A DNA stretch of 57,919 nucleotides. Origin: RGDT01 sp964630925 (GTDB lineage Bacteria > Planctomycetota > Planctomycetia > Gemmatales > Gemmataceae). A program made the translations under genes and the position numbers. The notes below the pieces were generated by a model. The model saw only the letters and a list, made by a program, of their open reading frames with translations, was not told where the DNA came from and did not search any database. Of this stretch, positions 51,196 through 57,919 are shown piece after piece. Where the stretch lies: contig CAZVZK010000062.1 in assembly GCA_964630925.1 (NCBI GenBank), positions 1 to 57,919 on the forward strand. The letters run 5' to 3'. The stretch's first letter is position 1, and each line of letters opens with the position of its first letter.

Positions 51196-52490
51196 CCCAC
51201 GACGAGGCCCTCGCGTGGTGGTTCGCACGCGTCAACTTCGAGACGCGGGCGCCCGCACCCACCGACCTCTCCCTCGGACGCATGCACGCCCTGCTGCGCG
51301 TCCTCGGCGACCCGCACAAACGCCTCCGCCTCATCCACGTCGCCGGCAGCAAGGGCAAGGGCAGCACCTCCACCATGCTCTCCGCCGTGCTGCGCCACGC
51401 CGGCTACCGCACAGGCCTGTTCACGTCCCCGCACCTCGTCGCCCTGGAGGAGCGCTTCCAGGTCGATGGCGTGCCCGTCACACGCCCCGAGCTGACGCAG
51501 CTCCTCATCGACATCCGCCATGCGTCGGAGCGGCGACATCTCCCGGTGACGTTCTTCGAGATCGCCACCGCCGCCGGCTTCCTGCACTTCGAGCGCCGCG
51601 GCTGCGGGGCCGCCGTCATCGAGGTCGGCCTCGGCGGCCGCCTCGACAGCACCAACGTCTGCACCCCCGCCCTGTCGGTCATCACGTCCATCAGCCTCGA
51701 CCACATGAAGGTCCTCGGCGCCCGCCTCGCCCAGATCGCCCGCGAGAAGGCGGGCATCATCAAGCCTTTCCGGCCCGTCATCAGCGGCGAGGCCGGCCCC
51801 GAGTCGGCGCCGGTCATCGAAGAGGTCGCCCGCGCCCGCAAGGCCCCGCTGCGCCGCATCGGCCACGATTTCCACCACTCCTACGCCCCGGGCCGTGTGA
51901 CCCCGGAAGCGATCATCAAGCCGCGTGTCCGCGTCCACACGTCCGAGCGTGCGTGGCCATCGCACGAGCTGAACCTCCTCGGGGGTCATCAGGCGGCCAA
52001 CGCCGCCGTGACCGTCGCCTGCGTCGAGGAGCTGCGTCGCCAGGGCTGGCACCTGCCGGACGAGGCCGTCGCCTCCGGCCTGGCGGGGGTGGAATGGCCG
52101 GCGCGGATGGAGGTGATGCGCCGCCGTCCGCTCGTCGTGCTGGACTGCGCCCACAACGTCGCCTCCGCCGCCGCCCTCGTGCAGACGCTCGACGAGTCGT
52201 TCCCGCCGGGGCCGCGCACTCTCCTCTTCGCGGCGAGCAACGACAAGGACGTGGCCGGCATGTTCGACGTGCTGCGTCCGGCCTTCCGGCGGGCCATGCT
52301 GACCCGCTACACGAACAACCCGCGCGCCCTGGCCCCGGACGAGCTTGTGCGCCTGTGGGGCGGCGGCGAGGCGTGGGAGGACCCCGAGGCGGCGCTGCGG
52401 GCCGGGCTGGCGGGTGGGGATCTGCTGTGCGTGACGGGGTCGGTGTTCCTGGCGGGGCAGTTGCGGCCTTTGCTGGCCGATCCTGCCTGA
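51192..52490 (+). CDS. folC: Folylpolyglutamate synthase / dihydrofolate synthase
   Basis: 432 residues, the normal length. Adds glutamate to dihydropteroate and folates in the cytoplasm using ATP. The Mur-ligase-type P-loop is IHVAGSKGKGSTSTMLSAVL. Others: RTGLFTSPHLVALEERFQVD, FFEIATAAGFLHFERRGCGA, VIEVGLGGRLDSTNV, SISLDHMKVLGARLAQIARE and KAGIIKPFRPVISG. The C-terminal domain has LLGGHQAANAAVTVACVEEL, VLDCAHNVASAAALVQTLDE and LLFAASNDKD. The start overlaps the response regulator stop, so a housekeeping folate gene is translationally coupled to a two-component operon. Confidence 0.95.
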   Translation: MTHDEALAWWFARVNFETRAPAPTDLSLGRMHALLRVLGDPHKRLRLIHVAGSKGKGSTSTMLSAVLRHAGYRTGLFTSPHLVALEERFQVDGVPVTRPELTQLLIDIRHASERRHLPVTFFEIATAAGFLHFERRGCGAAVIEVGLGGRLDSTNVCTPALSVITSISLDHMKVLGARLAQIAREKAGIIKPFRPVISGEAGPESAPVIEEVARARKAPLRRIGHDFHHSYAPGRVTPEAIIKPRVRVHTSERAWPSHELNLLGGHQAANAAVTVACVEELRRQGWHLPDEAVASGLAGVEWPARMEVMRRRPLVVLDCAHNVASAAALVQTLDESFPPGPRTLLFAASNDKDVAGMFDVLRPAFRRAMLTRYTNNPRALAPDELVRLWGGGEAWEDPEAALRAGLAGGDLLCVTGSVFLAGQLRPLLADPA

Positions 52491-52597
52491 CGGCGCGCAA
52501 GTTCCCGCCGCCCCTGCGTTTTCCCTGGAATGCCGTCCTCCGGGGCTGTATCCTTGGAAGATGGGAGATGCTCTCGACGTGGGTAGGAGGTGAACCG

Positions 52598-53764
52598 ATG
52601 TCCCTGAAGCCCCGCACCTGGGCGGCCGGCCTGCTGGCCCTGGCGGTGATGGCCGCCCCCGGCCTGCTCCGCGCCGACCCCTTGGCGGACGCCAGCGCAC
52701 GCCTCAAGATCGAGGCCCAGCGTGTGGAACGCGAGTTCACCGACACCCGGGCCGCCGCCTACCGCCTGGTCCGCACCGACTCCCCGCGTCTCGCCGACGC
52801 GCTGGAGAAGATCGACGGCCTGCTGGCCCTCGTGGGCGACAGCCGCGCCCTGTCGGATCAGACACGCAAGGACTACATCGCCACCCTCCGGTACGACCGA
52901 AGCAAGCTCCGCGAGATCGCCGAGGAGCGCCGCCGCGCCTCCGAACGCAGCGCCCCGCCCGTGCGAACGACGCCGTCGCGCCCGACGCCGTCCGACACCG
53001 CCGGCAAGGGCCGCGTGGACGATGTCAAGTCGCGCATCGACCGCACGAAGGGCCTCGTGGCGGACGGACGTATCGCCAAACTCGACAACGCCGAACGCCG
53101 CACGGGCGTCATGACCGGCGTCGAGAAGTCCGCGAAGCCCGAGACGGCCGACTACACCTTCCCGAAGAACTGGAAGGAGCTGAGCGAGAGGCGGTCGGGC
53201 GCGGTCAAGATGACCGAGACAGAGCGCAAGATCATGACCACCCTCGACAAGCAGTACGAGGTGGACTTCGAGCGCACGCCGTACCAGGACGTGATGGACT
53301 ACCTGCGCAAGGTGACCGGGCTGCCGATCAGCGTGGACAAGCGGGCGCTGGAGGAGGCGGGCCAGAGTTACGACTCGCCGGTGACGCTCAAGACCAGGCT
53401 GAGCCTGCGGGCGATCCTGAAGAAGATCAACGGCGAGATGGGGATGGCCTACGTCATCAAGGACGAGACGGTCCTGATCACCTCGCAGGCGCGTGCCAAC
53501 ACGATGACGGTGACGCGGGCGTACTACCTGGGCGACATGGTGGCCGTCACCGGCCTGAACCTCGACCCGATCACGACGCAGCTGTTGATCCAACAGCGGG
53601 CGAACATGATCATCTCGACCGTCATGAGCAAGGTGGACTCCGGCTCGTGGAAATCGAACAACCCGGACGCGACGGGGGTGATCACCTTCGACCCGCTGAC
53701 GATGTCGCTGATCGTCAAGCAGACGGCGGAGTTCCACTTCAAGAACTTCGGCGCCGGCCGCTGA
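52598..53764 (+). CDS. Exported STN/secretin-like domain protein
   Basis: 388 residues. ATG 52598 follows a near-perfect ribosome binding site (TAGGAGGTGAACCGATG). A signal peptide (LKPRTWAAGLLALAVMAAPG) is followed by a charged helical segment (LKIEAQRVEREFTDTRAAAY) and a Ser/Thr/Pro linker. The STN-like domain covers about residues 210-300: YEVDFERTPYQDVMDYLRKV, LPISVDKRALEEAG, LKTRLSLRAILKKINGEMGM and YVIKDETVLITSQA. The last segment (YYLGDMV, ITTQLLIQQRANMIIST, FDPLTMSLIVKQTAEFHF) recalls the N-domains of secretins, but no secretin barrel follows. A planctomycete family of unknown role. A TATCCT hexamer at 52549-52554 may be its -10. A strong terminator follows. Confidence 0.8.
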   Translation: MSLKPRTWAAGLLALAVMAAPGLLRADPLADASARLKIEAQRVEREFTDTRAAAYRLVRTDSPRLADALEKIDGLLALVGDSRALSDQTRKDYIATLRYDRSKLREIAEERRRASERSAPPVRTTPSRPTPSDTAGKGRVDDVKSRIDRTKGLVADGRIAKLDNAERRTGVMTGVEKSAKPETADYTFPKNWKELSERRSGAVKMTETERKIMTTLDKQYEVDFERTPYQDVMDYLRKVTGLPISVDKRALEEAGQSYDSPVTLKTRLSLRAILKKINGEMGMAYVIKDETVLITSQARANTMTVTRAYYLGDMVAVTGLNLDPITTQLLIQQRANMIISTVMSKVDSGSWKSNNPDATGVITFDPLTMSLIVKQTAEFHFKNFGAGR

Positions 53765-53784
53765 CGCGGGGAGACGAGACGCAC

Positions 53785-53828
53785 CGGAGGCGGGCAGAAG
53801 ACATCCAGTCTTCTGCCCGCCTCCGTTT
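53785..53828 (+). terminator. Strong intrinsic terminator
   Basis: A perfect 18-bp stem, CGGAGGCGGGCAGAAGAC / GTCTTCTGCCCGCCTCCG, loop ATCCA, followed by TTT. It starts 20 bases after the STN gene stop and separates it from the sigma factor operon. Confidence 0.9.
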
Positions 53829-53913
53829 GCGCGCCACCCGGAAAACCCCTCCCATCTTTTGACAGCCGGCGGCGGATGTGCGAAGATGACCTTCGCCCAC
53901 TTTTCGCGCCGCC

Positions 53914-54531
53914 GTGGAACCTTTCACACGCTCCTCTCGTCTCAGGGATGTGGACCGCGTGTCTGCCGACGATCACAGGCTGATCGCCGAGTGCCTGCGG
54001 GGCGACCAGGCCGCCTTCGGCGAGCTGGTCCGCCGCCATCAGGACCGCCTGCACGCCGCCGTCCACCGCCTCGTGGAGAGCGACGATGCCCTCGACGTGG
54101 TGCAGGAGGCGTTCCTACACGCCTACCAGCACCTCGGGTCGTTCAAGGGCGACGCGCAGTTCTTCACCTGGCTGTACCGTATCGCCATGAATGCGGCCAT
54201 CAGCCTGCGCCGCAAGCGCAAGCCGGCCCTGCGGATCGTCGGCCCCGACGGCGAGCCGGTGATCGACCCGGCCGACCCCTCGGACGGCAGCCAGCCGGCC
54301 CACGCCCTGGAGCAGTCGGACCGCGAGCGGGTGGTCAAGAAGGCCCTGTCGAGGTGTTCAGCCGAACACAAGGCCGTGTTGGTGATGAAGGACATGGAAG
54401 GGATGAAGTACGAGGAGATGGCCGAGGTGCTGGGCGTGCCGGTCGGGACGATCCGCAGCCGATTGCACCGCGCGAGGTTAGAATTGCGGGAGATCCTGGA
54501 GCGGGCCGAAGCCGAGGGTGAGGCATGTTGA
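53914..54531 (+). CDS. RNA polymerase sigma factor, ECF type
   Basis: 205 residues from GTG 53914; GTG 53959 (VSADDHRLIAECLRGDQAAF) is an equally good start. Sigma-2: FGELVRRHQDRLHAAVHRLV, DALDVVQEAFLHAYQHLGSF, FFTWLYRIAMNAAISLRRKR. A spacer with GPDGEPVIDPADPSDGSQPA follows. Sigma-4: SRCSAEHKAVLVMKDMEGMK, YEEMAEVLGVPVGTIRSRLH, RARLELREIL. It is of the RpoE-like type. It overlaps the next gene by 7 bases (ATGTTGA), the classic sigma/anti-sigma arrangement. It presumably controls its own operon and genes unseen here. Confidence 0.95.
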   Translation: MEPFTRSSRLRDVDRVSADDHRLIAECLRGDQAAFGELVRRHQDRLHAAVHRLVESDDALDVVQEAFLHAYQHLGSFKGDAQFFTWLYRIAMNAAISLRRKRKPALRIVGPDGEPVIDPADPSDGSQPAHALEQSDRERVVKKALSRCSAEHKAVLVMKDMEGMKYEEMAEVLGVPVGTIRSRLHRARLELREILERAEAEGEAC

Positions 54532-55820
54532 CCCCGAATGAGCTGGAGCTGCTGACGGCGTGCGTGGACGGCGAGCTGGACGCCCGCCAGCGCCGCGCCT
54601 GCGCCCGCCTCCTCCGCGCCAAGCCCGAGGCCCGCCGCCTGCTGGCCGAGCTGAAGGGCGACTCGCGCGAATTGCAGGCGATGCCCGCCGTCCCCGCCCC
54701 GCCTTCCCTGCACTCCGCCATCGTCGAGGCCGCCGCCGCCCTCCCACGGCCGCAGCGTCGCGTCCACCCGCCGCGTCCGGCCTCCAGGCCCCTGCCGCTG
54801 TGGATGGGCTACGCCGCCGCCGCCGCCGTCCTCCTGGCCGTCGGCCTGTCGTCGTTCTTCCTGCACTCCGACAACGGCCCCCGGCCCGGCAAGCCCGCCC
54901 TCGTCAAGAAGGCCCCCGAGCCCGGCGTCCTCGGTAAGATGCCCCGCCTCATAGACGAGGTGGCCCACGAGGGCAACAGGGTCGTCGAGGAGATGCCGCC
55001 GCCGCGTGTCGTCTCCGGCGACGACCCCGACGAGCCCGAAGACCCGCCCCCGCCGACCCCGACGCCCCCGGAGCGCCGCCCCGGCCCGGTCCTCGCCTCC
55101 GGGCAGACCGAGCCGGTCGGCCGTCTGGAGCGTGTCGAGGTGGCCCTGCCGCGCGTCCACATCCTGCACGGCCTCGACATCCCCGAGCAGCTAAAGGGCC
55201 TGCGCGCCCAGCTCTCCTCGGCCCCGGCGTTCCGCGTCGAGCTGCCGGCCCGCGACGGGACGCGCGGCTTCGAGCGTGTCCGCCTCGCCCTGGCCGCCAT
55301 CAAGGCCAACGTGCTGATCGACGCGACGGCGGCGCCCCGGCTGAAGGCCCCCGCGGTGCGGAGCGACTTCGCCGTCTACCTGGAGGACATCACGGCGGAT
55401 GACCTCGCCGACGTGCTGCGGGCCGTCGGCGCCGCCGACCGCGCCGCCGCCGTCAAGAAGCCGGCGGACCGTCACTTCGAAGGCCCGCTGGTGGTCAAGG
55501 AGCTGACACGCTGGGACCGCCGCGACCTGACGGACCTGCTGGGCCTCGACCCGCTGAAGGTGCGTCCCCTGAGCAAGGCGACGCCCGTCGATATCCGCAA
55601 GCCTCTGGACGAGACGACCGCCGGGCAGGTCGATGACGCCCTGTCGGGCAAGGGCCCGGCGCGGCCCGGCAGCGCGGTCCGCCCGCAGGCGCACGGCATC
55701 GTCCTGCCGCTGACCGGCCCGCGCGGCAAGACGGCGGAGCTGAAGAAGTACCTCGAGACACGCACCCCGGCCCGCCCTGGCACGCTCCAGGTGCTGCTGG
55801 TCGTCCGCAACGTCGGATGA
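54525..55820 (+). CDS. Anti-sigma factor-like protein with large C-terminal region
   Basis: 431 residues. The N-terminus MLTPNELELLTACVDGELDA, then RACARLLRAKPEARRLLAEL, matches the anti-sigma domain of planctomycetes; no HxxxCxxC zinc motif is present. A single membrane helix lies near residues 89-108 (MGYAAAAAVLLAVGLSSFFL). A Pro-rich linker (PEDPPPPTPTPPERRPGP) and about 240 periplasmic residues follow, with repeated alpha/beta segments (PEQLKGLRAQLSSAPAFRVE, YLEDITADDLADVLRAVGAA and LKKYLETRTPARPGTLQVLL). The periplasmic part is far larger than in most anti-sigma factors and may be a sensor or adhesion-type domain. Overlaps the sigma gene by 7 bases. Confidence 0.85.
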   Translation: MLTPNELELLTACVDGELDARQRRACARLLRAKPEARRLLAELKGDSRELQAMPAVPAPPSLHSAIVEAAAALPRPQRRVHPPRPASRPLPLWMGYAAAAAVLLAVGLSSFFLHSDNGPRPGKPALVKKAPEPGVLGKMPRLIDEVAHEGNRVVEEMPPPRVVSGDDPDEPEDPPPPTPTPPERRPGPVLASGQTEPVGRLERVEVALPRVHILHGLDIPEQLKGLRAQLSSAPAFRVELPARDGTRGFERVRLALAAIKANVLIDATAAPRLKAPAVRSDFAVYLEDITADDLADVLRAVGAADRAAAVKKPADRHFEGPLVVKELTRWDRRDLTDLLGLDPLKVRPLSKATPVDIRKPLDETTAGQVDDALSGKGPARPGSAVRPQAHGIVLPLTGPRGKTAELKKYLETRTPARPGTLQVLLVVRNVG

Positions 55821-55871
55821 TCGACTAGGAGAAGGCACGCCACGGGGGCCGGTCTTCCGTGCCCAGCGGCC

Positions 55872-57089
55872 TCACGCGCGCTGCAAAGCGAGGATGCGGG
55901 TGCGGCGGGTGAAGTCGGCGATGCGGCCGAGGCCCTCGTCGAGGCGGCCCTCGTCGTCGGCGAAGGAAAGCCGGGCGTGGCCGGCACCGCCGGGGCCGCA
56001 CATCTCGCCGGGCACGACACGCACCCTGGCCTGGCGGTGCAGGGCGTCGGCGAAGGCGTGGCCGGAGGGGTGGGACCTGGGGATGGGGAGCCACGCGAAG
56101 AAGCCGGCGGCGGGCCAGGCGGCGTGCAGGCCGGCGGCGGCGAGGCGGTCGAGGACGTAGCCGCGGCGCGAGGCGATGGCCTGGCGCGTCGGCTCGCACC
56201 CCTCCTCGAGGGCGGCGAGGGCGGCGGCCTGGCTCGGGTAGGGGACGAACGGGTCACGCAGGGCGGCGGCGGCGGCGCAGGCGTTGATCAGGTGGCGTGG
56301 GCCGGTGACCCAGCCGACGCGGGCCCAGGCCAGGCCGTGGCCCTTGCTCACGCCGCCGACAGTGAGGGTGCGCTCGGGGGCGAAGGCGGCTGTCGGGGTG
56401 TGGGGGTCGTCATGGCAGAGGGGGGCGAAGGACTCGTCGCTGAGGACGAGGGTGTCACGTTTGGCGGCCCACCAGGCGATGCGGGCGAGGTCGTCGGGCG
56501 AGTAGCAGGCGCCGGTGGGGTTGCAGGGGGAGCAGAGGATCAGCAGGCGGGCGCCGCGGAGGGCGGACGCGAGGCGCGGCTCGTCGAGCTTCTTCTGGCC
56601 GGCCTCGTGGCGTGACGGCACCCAGCGGATGCGGAGCCCCCTCCCCTTCAGGACGAGCGGGAACAGCGGCGAGGTGACATCGGGCACGGCGACGGCGCAC
56701 CCGGCGTCGGTGAAGGCGTCGAGGACGGTGTGGACGGCGCCGATCGCGCCGTTGGTGATGAGGGCCCCGGCCTCGGGGTGGGGCGTGACGGCGGCGCCGA
56801 GGTCGGGGAGGCCGCCGGCGGGGGGCCAGCCGCGGTGTTCAGGGGGGATGCGCTGGGGCAGGGGCTGCGTGAGGCGGGGCGAGCCGCCGGCGAGGTCGAT
56901 GGCGTCGGGGCCGTCGGGGGCGAGGAGGTCGGCGGCGTGCCCGAGGGCGTCGAAGGGGGCGGTGAGGAGGCGCGAGGACCAGTACCGGAGGGAGGAGGCG
57001 GGGCCGCCGAGGCGTTTCTCGATGGAGGGGAAGAGGCGGTGGACGCCGGCGAGGACGAGGAGGCGGGCGAGGAAGGCGGGGAGGGGCAT
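55872..57089 (-). CDS. Pyridoxal-phosphate aminotransferase, class I/II
   Basis: 405 residues, start MPLPAFLARLLVLAGVHRLF. Fold-type I features: AIDLAGGSPRLTQPLPQRIP, TNGAIGAVHTVLDAFTDAGC, RLLILCSPCNPTGACYSPDD, LVLSDESFAPLCHDDP, and the PLP lysine in TVGGVSKGHGLAWARVGWVT. RDPFVPYPSQAAALAAL and RVVPGEMCGPGGAGHARLSF complete the domain. The conserved C-terminal Arg before LSF should bind the substrate carboxylate. The amino donor and product are unknown. It is convergent with the anti-sigma gene; the next minus-strand gene ends about 100 bases upstream. Confidence 0.9.
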   Translation of the reverse strand: MPLPAFLARLLVLAGVHRLFPSIEKRLGGPASSLRYWSSRLLTAPFDALGHAADLLAPDGPDAIDLAGGSPRLTQPLPQRIPPEHRGWPPAGGLPDLGAAVTPHPEAGALITNGAIGAVHTVLDAFTDAGCAVAVPDVTSPLFPLVLKGRGLRIRWVPSRHEAGQKKLDEPRLASALRGARLLILCSPCNPTGACYSPDDLARIAWWAAKRDTLVLSDESFAPLCHDDPHTPTAAFAPERTLTVGGVSKGHGLAWARVGWVTGPRHLINACAAAAALRDPFVPYPSQAAALAALEEGCEPTRQAIASRRGYVLDRLAAAGLHAAWPAAGFFAWLPIPRSHPSGHAFADALHRQARVRVVPGEMCGPGGAGHARLSFADDEGRLDEGLGRIADFTRRTRILALQRA

Positions 57090-57159
57090 GGCGCGGCCTC
57101 GCGGGTGGTGGGCGGCCCGCGGGACCATAGCGGCGGGCGGCAGGCGATGCAACGCGAAG

Positions 57160-57185
57160 AGGCGGGCGGCTCATGCCGCCCGCCT
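57160..57185 (-). terminator. Terminator of the small secreted protein gene
   Basis: A perfect 11-bp stem AGGCGGGCGGC / GCCGCCCGCCT with loop TCAT, directly after the minus-strand gene ending at 57192. On the minus strand it is followed by CTTCGCG, a weak T tract. Confidence 0.65.
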
Positions 57186-57191
57186 CCGGGG

Positions 57192-57539
57192 TCACTTCTG
57201 GGTGACCGTGTAGGTGTTGGCCGCCCCGCCCCGGTTGATGACCATCAGGCGGTACTTGCCGGGGGCCTTGACCTCGAAGGTGGCCGACTCGCGGTCGGTC
57301 GGGCCGCAGGCGGCCTCGACGATGGCGCCGTCGGGGCCGACGACGTAGAGGTCGAGGTTGCTGCTGCCGTCGCCGGCCAGCTCGACGCGGGCCTGGCCGG
57401 GCGTCTCCAGTGTGAGGTCGTGGTAGGCGATGCTCCTGGGGGCGACGCTGTCCCGGCGGGGCACGCCGCCCTTGTTGATCGCCGCCCCGGCGCCCGCCAC
57501 GATGACCAGGGCCGCCACCATCGCAAGGATCTTGTTCAT
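57192..57539 (-). CDS. Small secreted pre-peptidase C-terminal (PPC)-like protein
   Basis: 115 residues, start MNKILAMVAALVIVAGAGAA, a signal peptide or N-anchor; an ATG 15 bases earlier is in frame. The mature part is one beta domain: ARVELAGDGSSNLDLYVVGP, then DGAIVEAACGPTDRESATFE and VKAPGKYRLMVINRGGAANT, ending YTVTQK. The pattern N-x-D-L-Y-V-x-x-x-x-G ... G-x-Y-x-h-x-V-x-N is that of bacterial PPC domains, usually appended to secreted proteases, here standing alone. Function unknown. Confidence 0.8.
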   Translation of the reverse strand: MNKILAMVAALVIVAGAGAAINKGGVPRRDSVAPRSIAYHDLTLETPGQARVELAGDGSSNLDLYVVGPDGAIVEAACGPTDRESATFEVKAPGKYRLMVINRGGAANTYTVTQK

Positions 57540-57919
57540 CGCTGTATCTCCCATCGCTCGTTGTCGTTTGTTTGTCGTCTGCTCGCCGATGTTACGGGCG
57601 AGGGGGGCGTCGCGTGACATCGGGGGTGGGGGGATCTCTGATCAACCCACGCGGCGCGAGGTGCCTGCGGCAGGTGGCTCGGGGAGTTGGACGCGGTTTG
57701 GCGTTTGGCGGGTGTACCCGTTCACCGACGTGTGGAGTTGGACACAAAGAGACAGGGAGGGCGACCACGACCCTGGTGTTGGAGGTCTGACCACTTGCCC
57801 TGCAATGCAAATCCAGCCAGGGATTCGCATTGCGGGGGGTGCCTGGGCTTTCAGGGGTAGGTTGTTTCAAGCCACTCGCGGCTTCCTTGTTTGAGAACCC
57901 GTGGGCGGTGGCAGATCGG
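57540..57919. other. Non-coding end of window with a dispersed repeat
   Basis: No convincing gene is seen in these 380 bases. The second copy of the hairpin element occupies 57733-57845. Nothing else can be named. Confidence 0.6.
57733..57845 (-). repeat. Dispersed hairpin element, copy 2 (inverted relative to copy 1)
   Basis: The reverse complement reads CAGGCACCCCCCGCAATGCG, with the same stem-loop (57798-57837), GGGCAAGTGGTCAG, and GTCCAACTCCA as the copy at 7983-8096. The two differ by small indels and substitutions, mostly in the right half. This separates them by about 50 kb in opposite orientation. Confidence 0.85.

Overview
The window is a GC-rich chromosomal segment of a planctomycete, most likely a Gemmata-like (Gemmatales) bacterium. 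The evidence is the gene content: two formylglycine-type sulfatases, a DUF1549/DUF1501 pair with an EF-hand partner, WD40 and WD40-caspase proteins, Uma2 (DUF820) proteins, Tat-exported TIM-barrel and Gfo/Idh/MocA proteins, ECF sigma factors with fused or adjacent membrane partners, and a PEP-CTERM protein. No phage, integrase, transposase, rRNA or CRISPR array was seen. Family names come from motif recognition by eye; no database search was possible.

Layout. 1-4.5 kb: the tail of an unknown gene, two sulfatases and a small internally duplicated protein, then tRNA-Glu(CTC). 4.9-7.9 kb: a GspE/PilB ATPase and a GspF/PilC platform protein. 8.2-18.4 kb: six tandem paralogues of about 500 residues with alternating signal-peptide or membrane-anchor N-termini and a GspG-pseudopilin-like C-terminus. 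The first copy is split from the other five by a small gene coupled to a Shedu-type (DUF4263) protein. 18.4-24.1 kb: two Uma2 proteins, two xylose-isomerase-like TIM barrels, a WD40 protein, a prenyltransferase-repeat protein and a small membrane protein. 24.1-26.3 kb (minus): ECF sigma factor, small membrane protein, and a seventh, distant member of the tandem family. 26.4-31.2 kb (minus): oxidoreductase, CPBP protease and WD40-caspase protein. 31.4-39.2 kb: galT, a Panacea-domain protein between two duplicated BamE-like membrane proteins, a phosphodiesterase-type protein divergent from metK, and a YdeP-type molybdopterin oxidoreductase. 39.2-41.1 kb: a VapBC-like pair and a zinc-type alcohol dehydrogenase. 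41.2-45.9 kb (minus): DUF1549, DUF1501 and EF-hand operon. 46.1-47.0 kb: PEP-CTERM protein. 47.4-52.5 kb: a translationally coupled run of histidine kinase, Rpn-like protein, two response regulators and folC. 52.6-55.8 kb: an STN/secretin-like protein, then an ECF sigma factor with an unusually large anti-sigma protein. 55.9-57.5 kb: an aminotransferase and a small secreted protein.

The best candidate for an undescribed system is the tandem paralogue array at 8.2-18.4 kb. The terminal codons AAG GAG TGA of copies 2 and 3 serve as the Shine-Dalgarno sequence of the next copy. Copy 1 has the same tail, but the Shedu-type cassette now follows it. A distant homologue sits in a sigma-factor cassette at 24-26 kb, which suggests a regulated exported family. 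Three repeat families also stand out: (GTTTTCA)x4 arrays at three places, a 43-bp inverted repeat between metK and the oxidoreductase, and an approximately 113-bp hairpin-bearing element present twice in opposite orientation.
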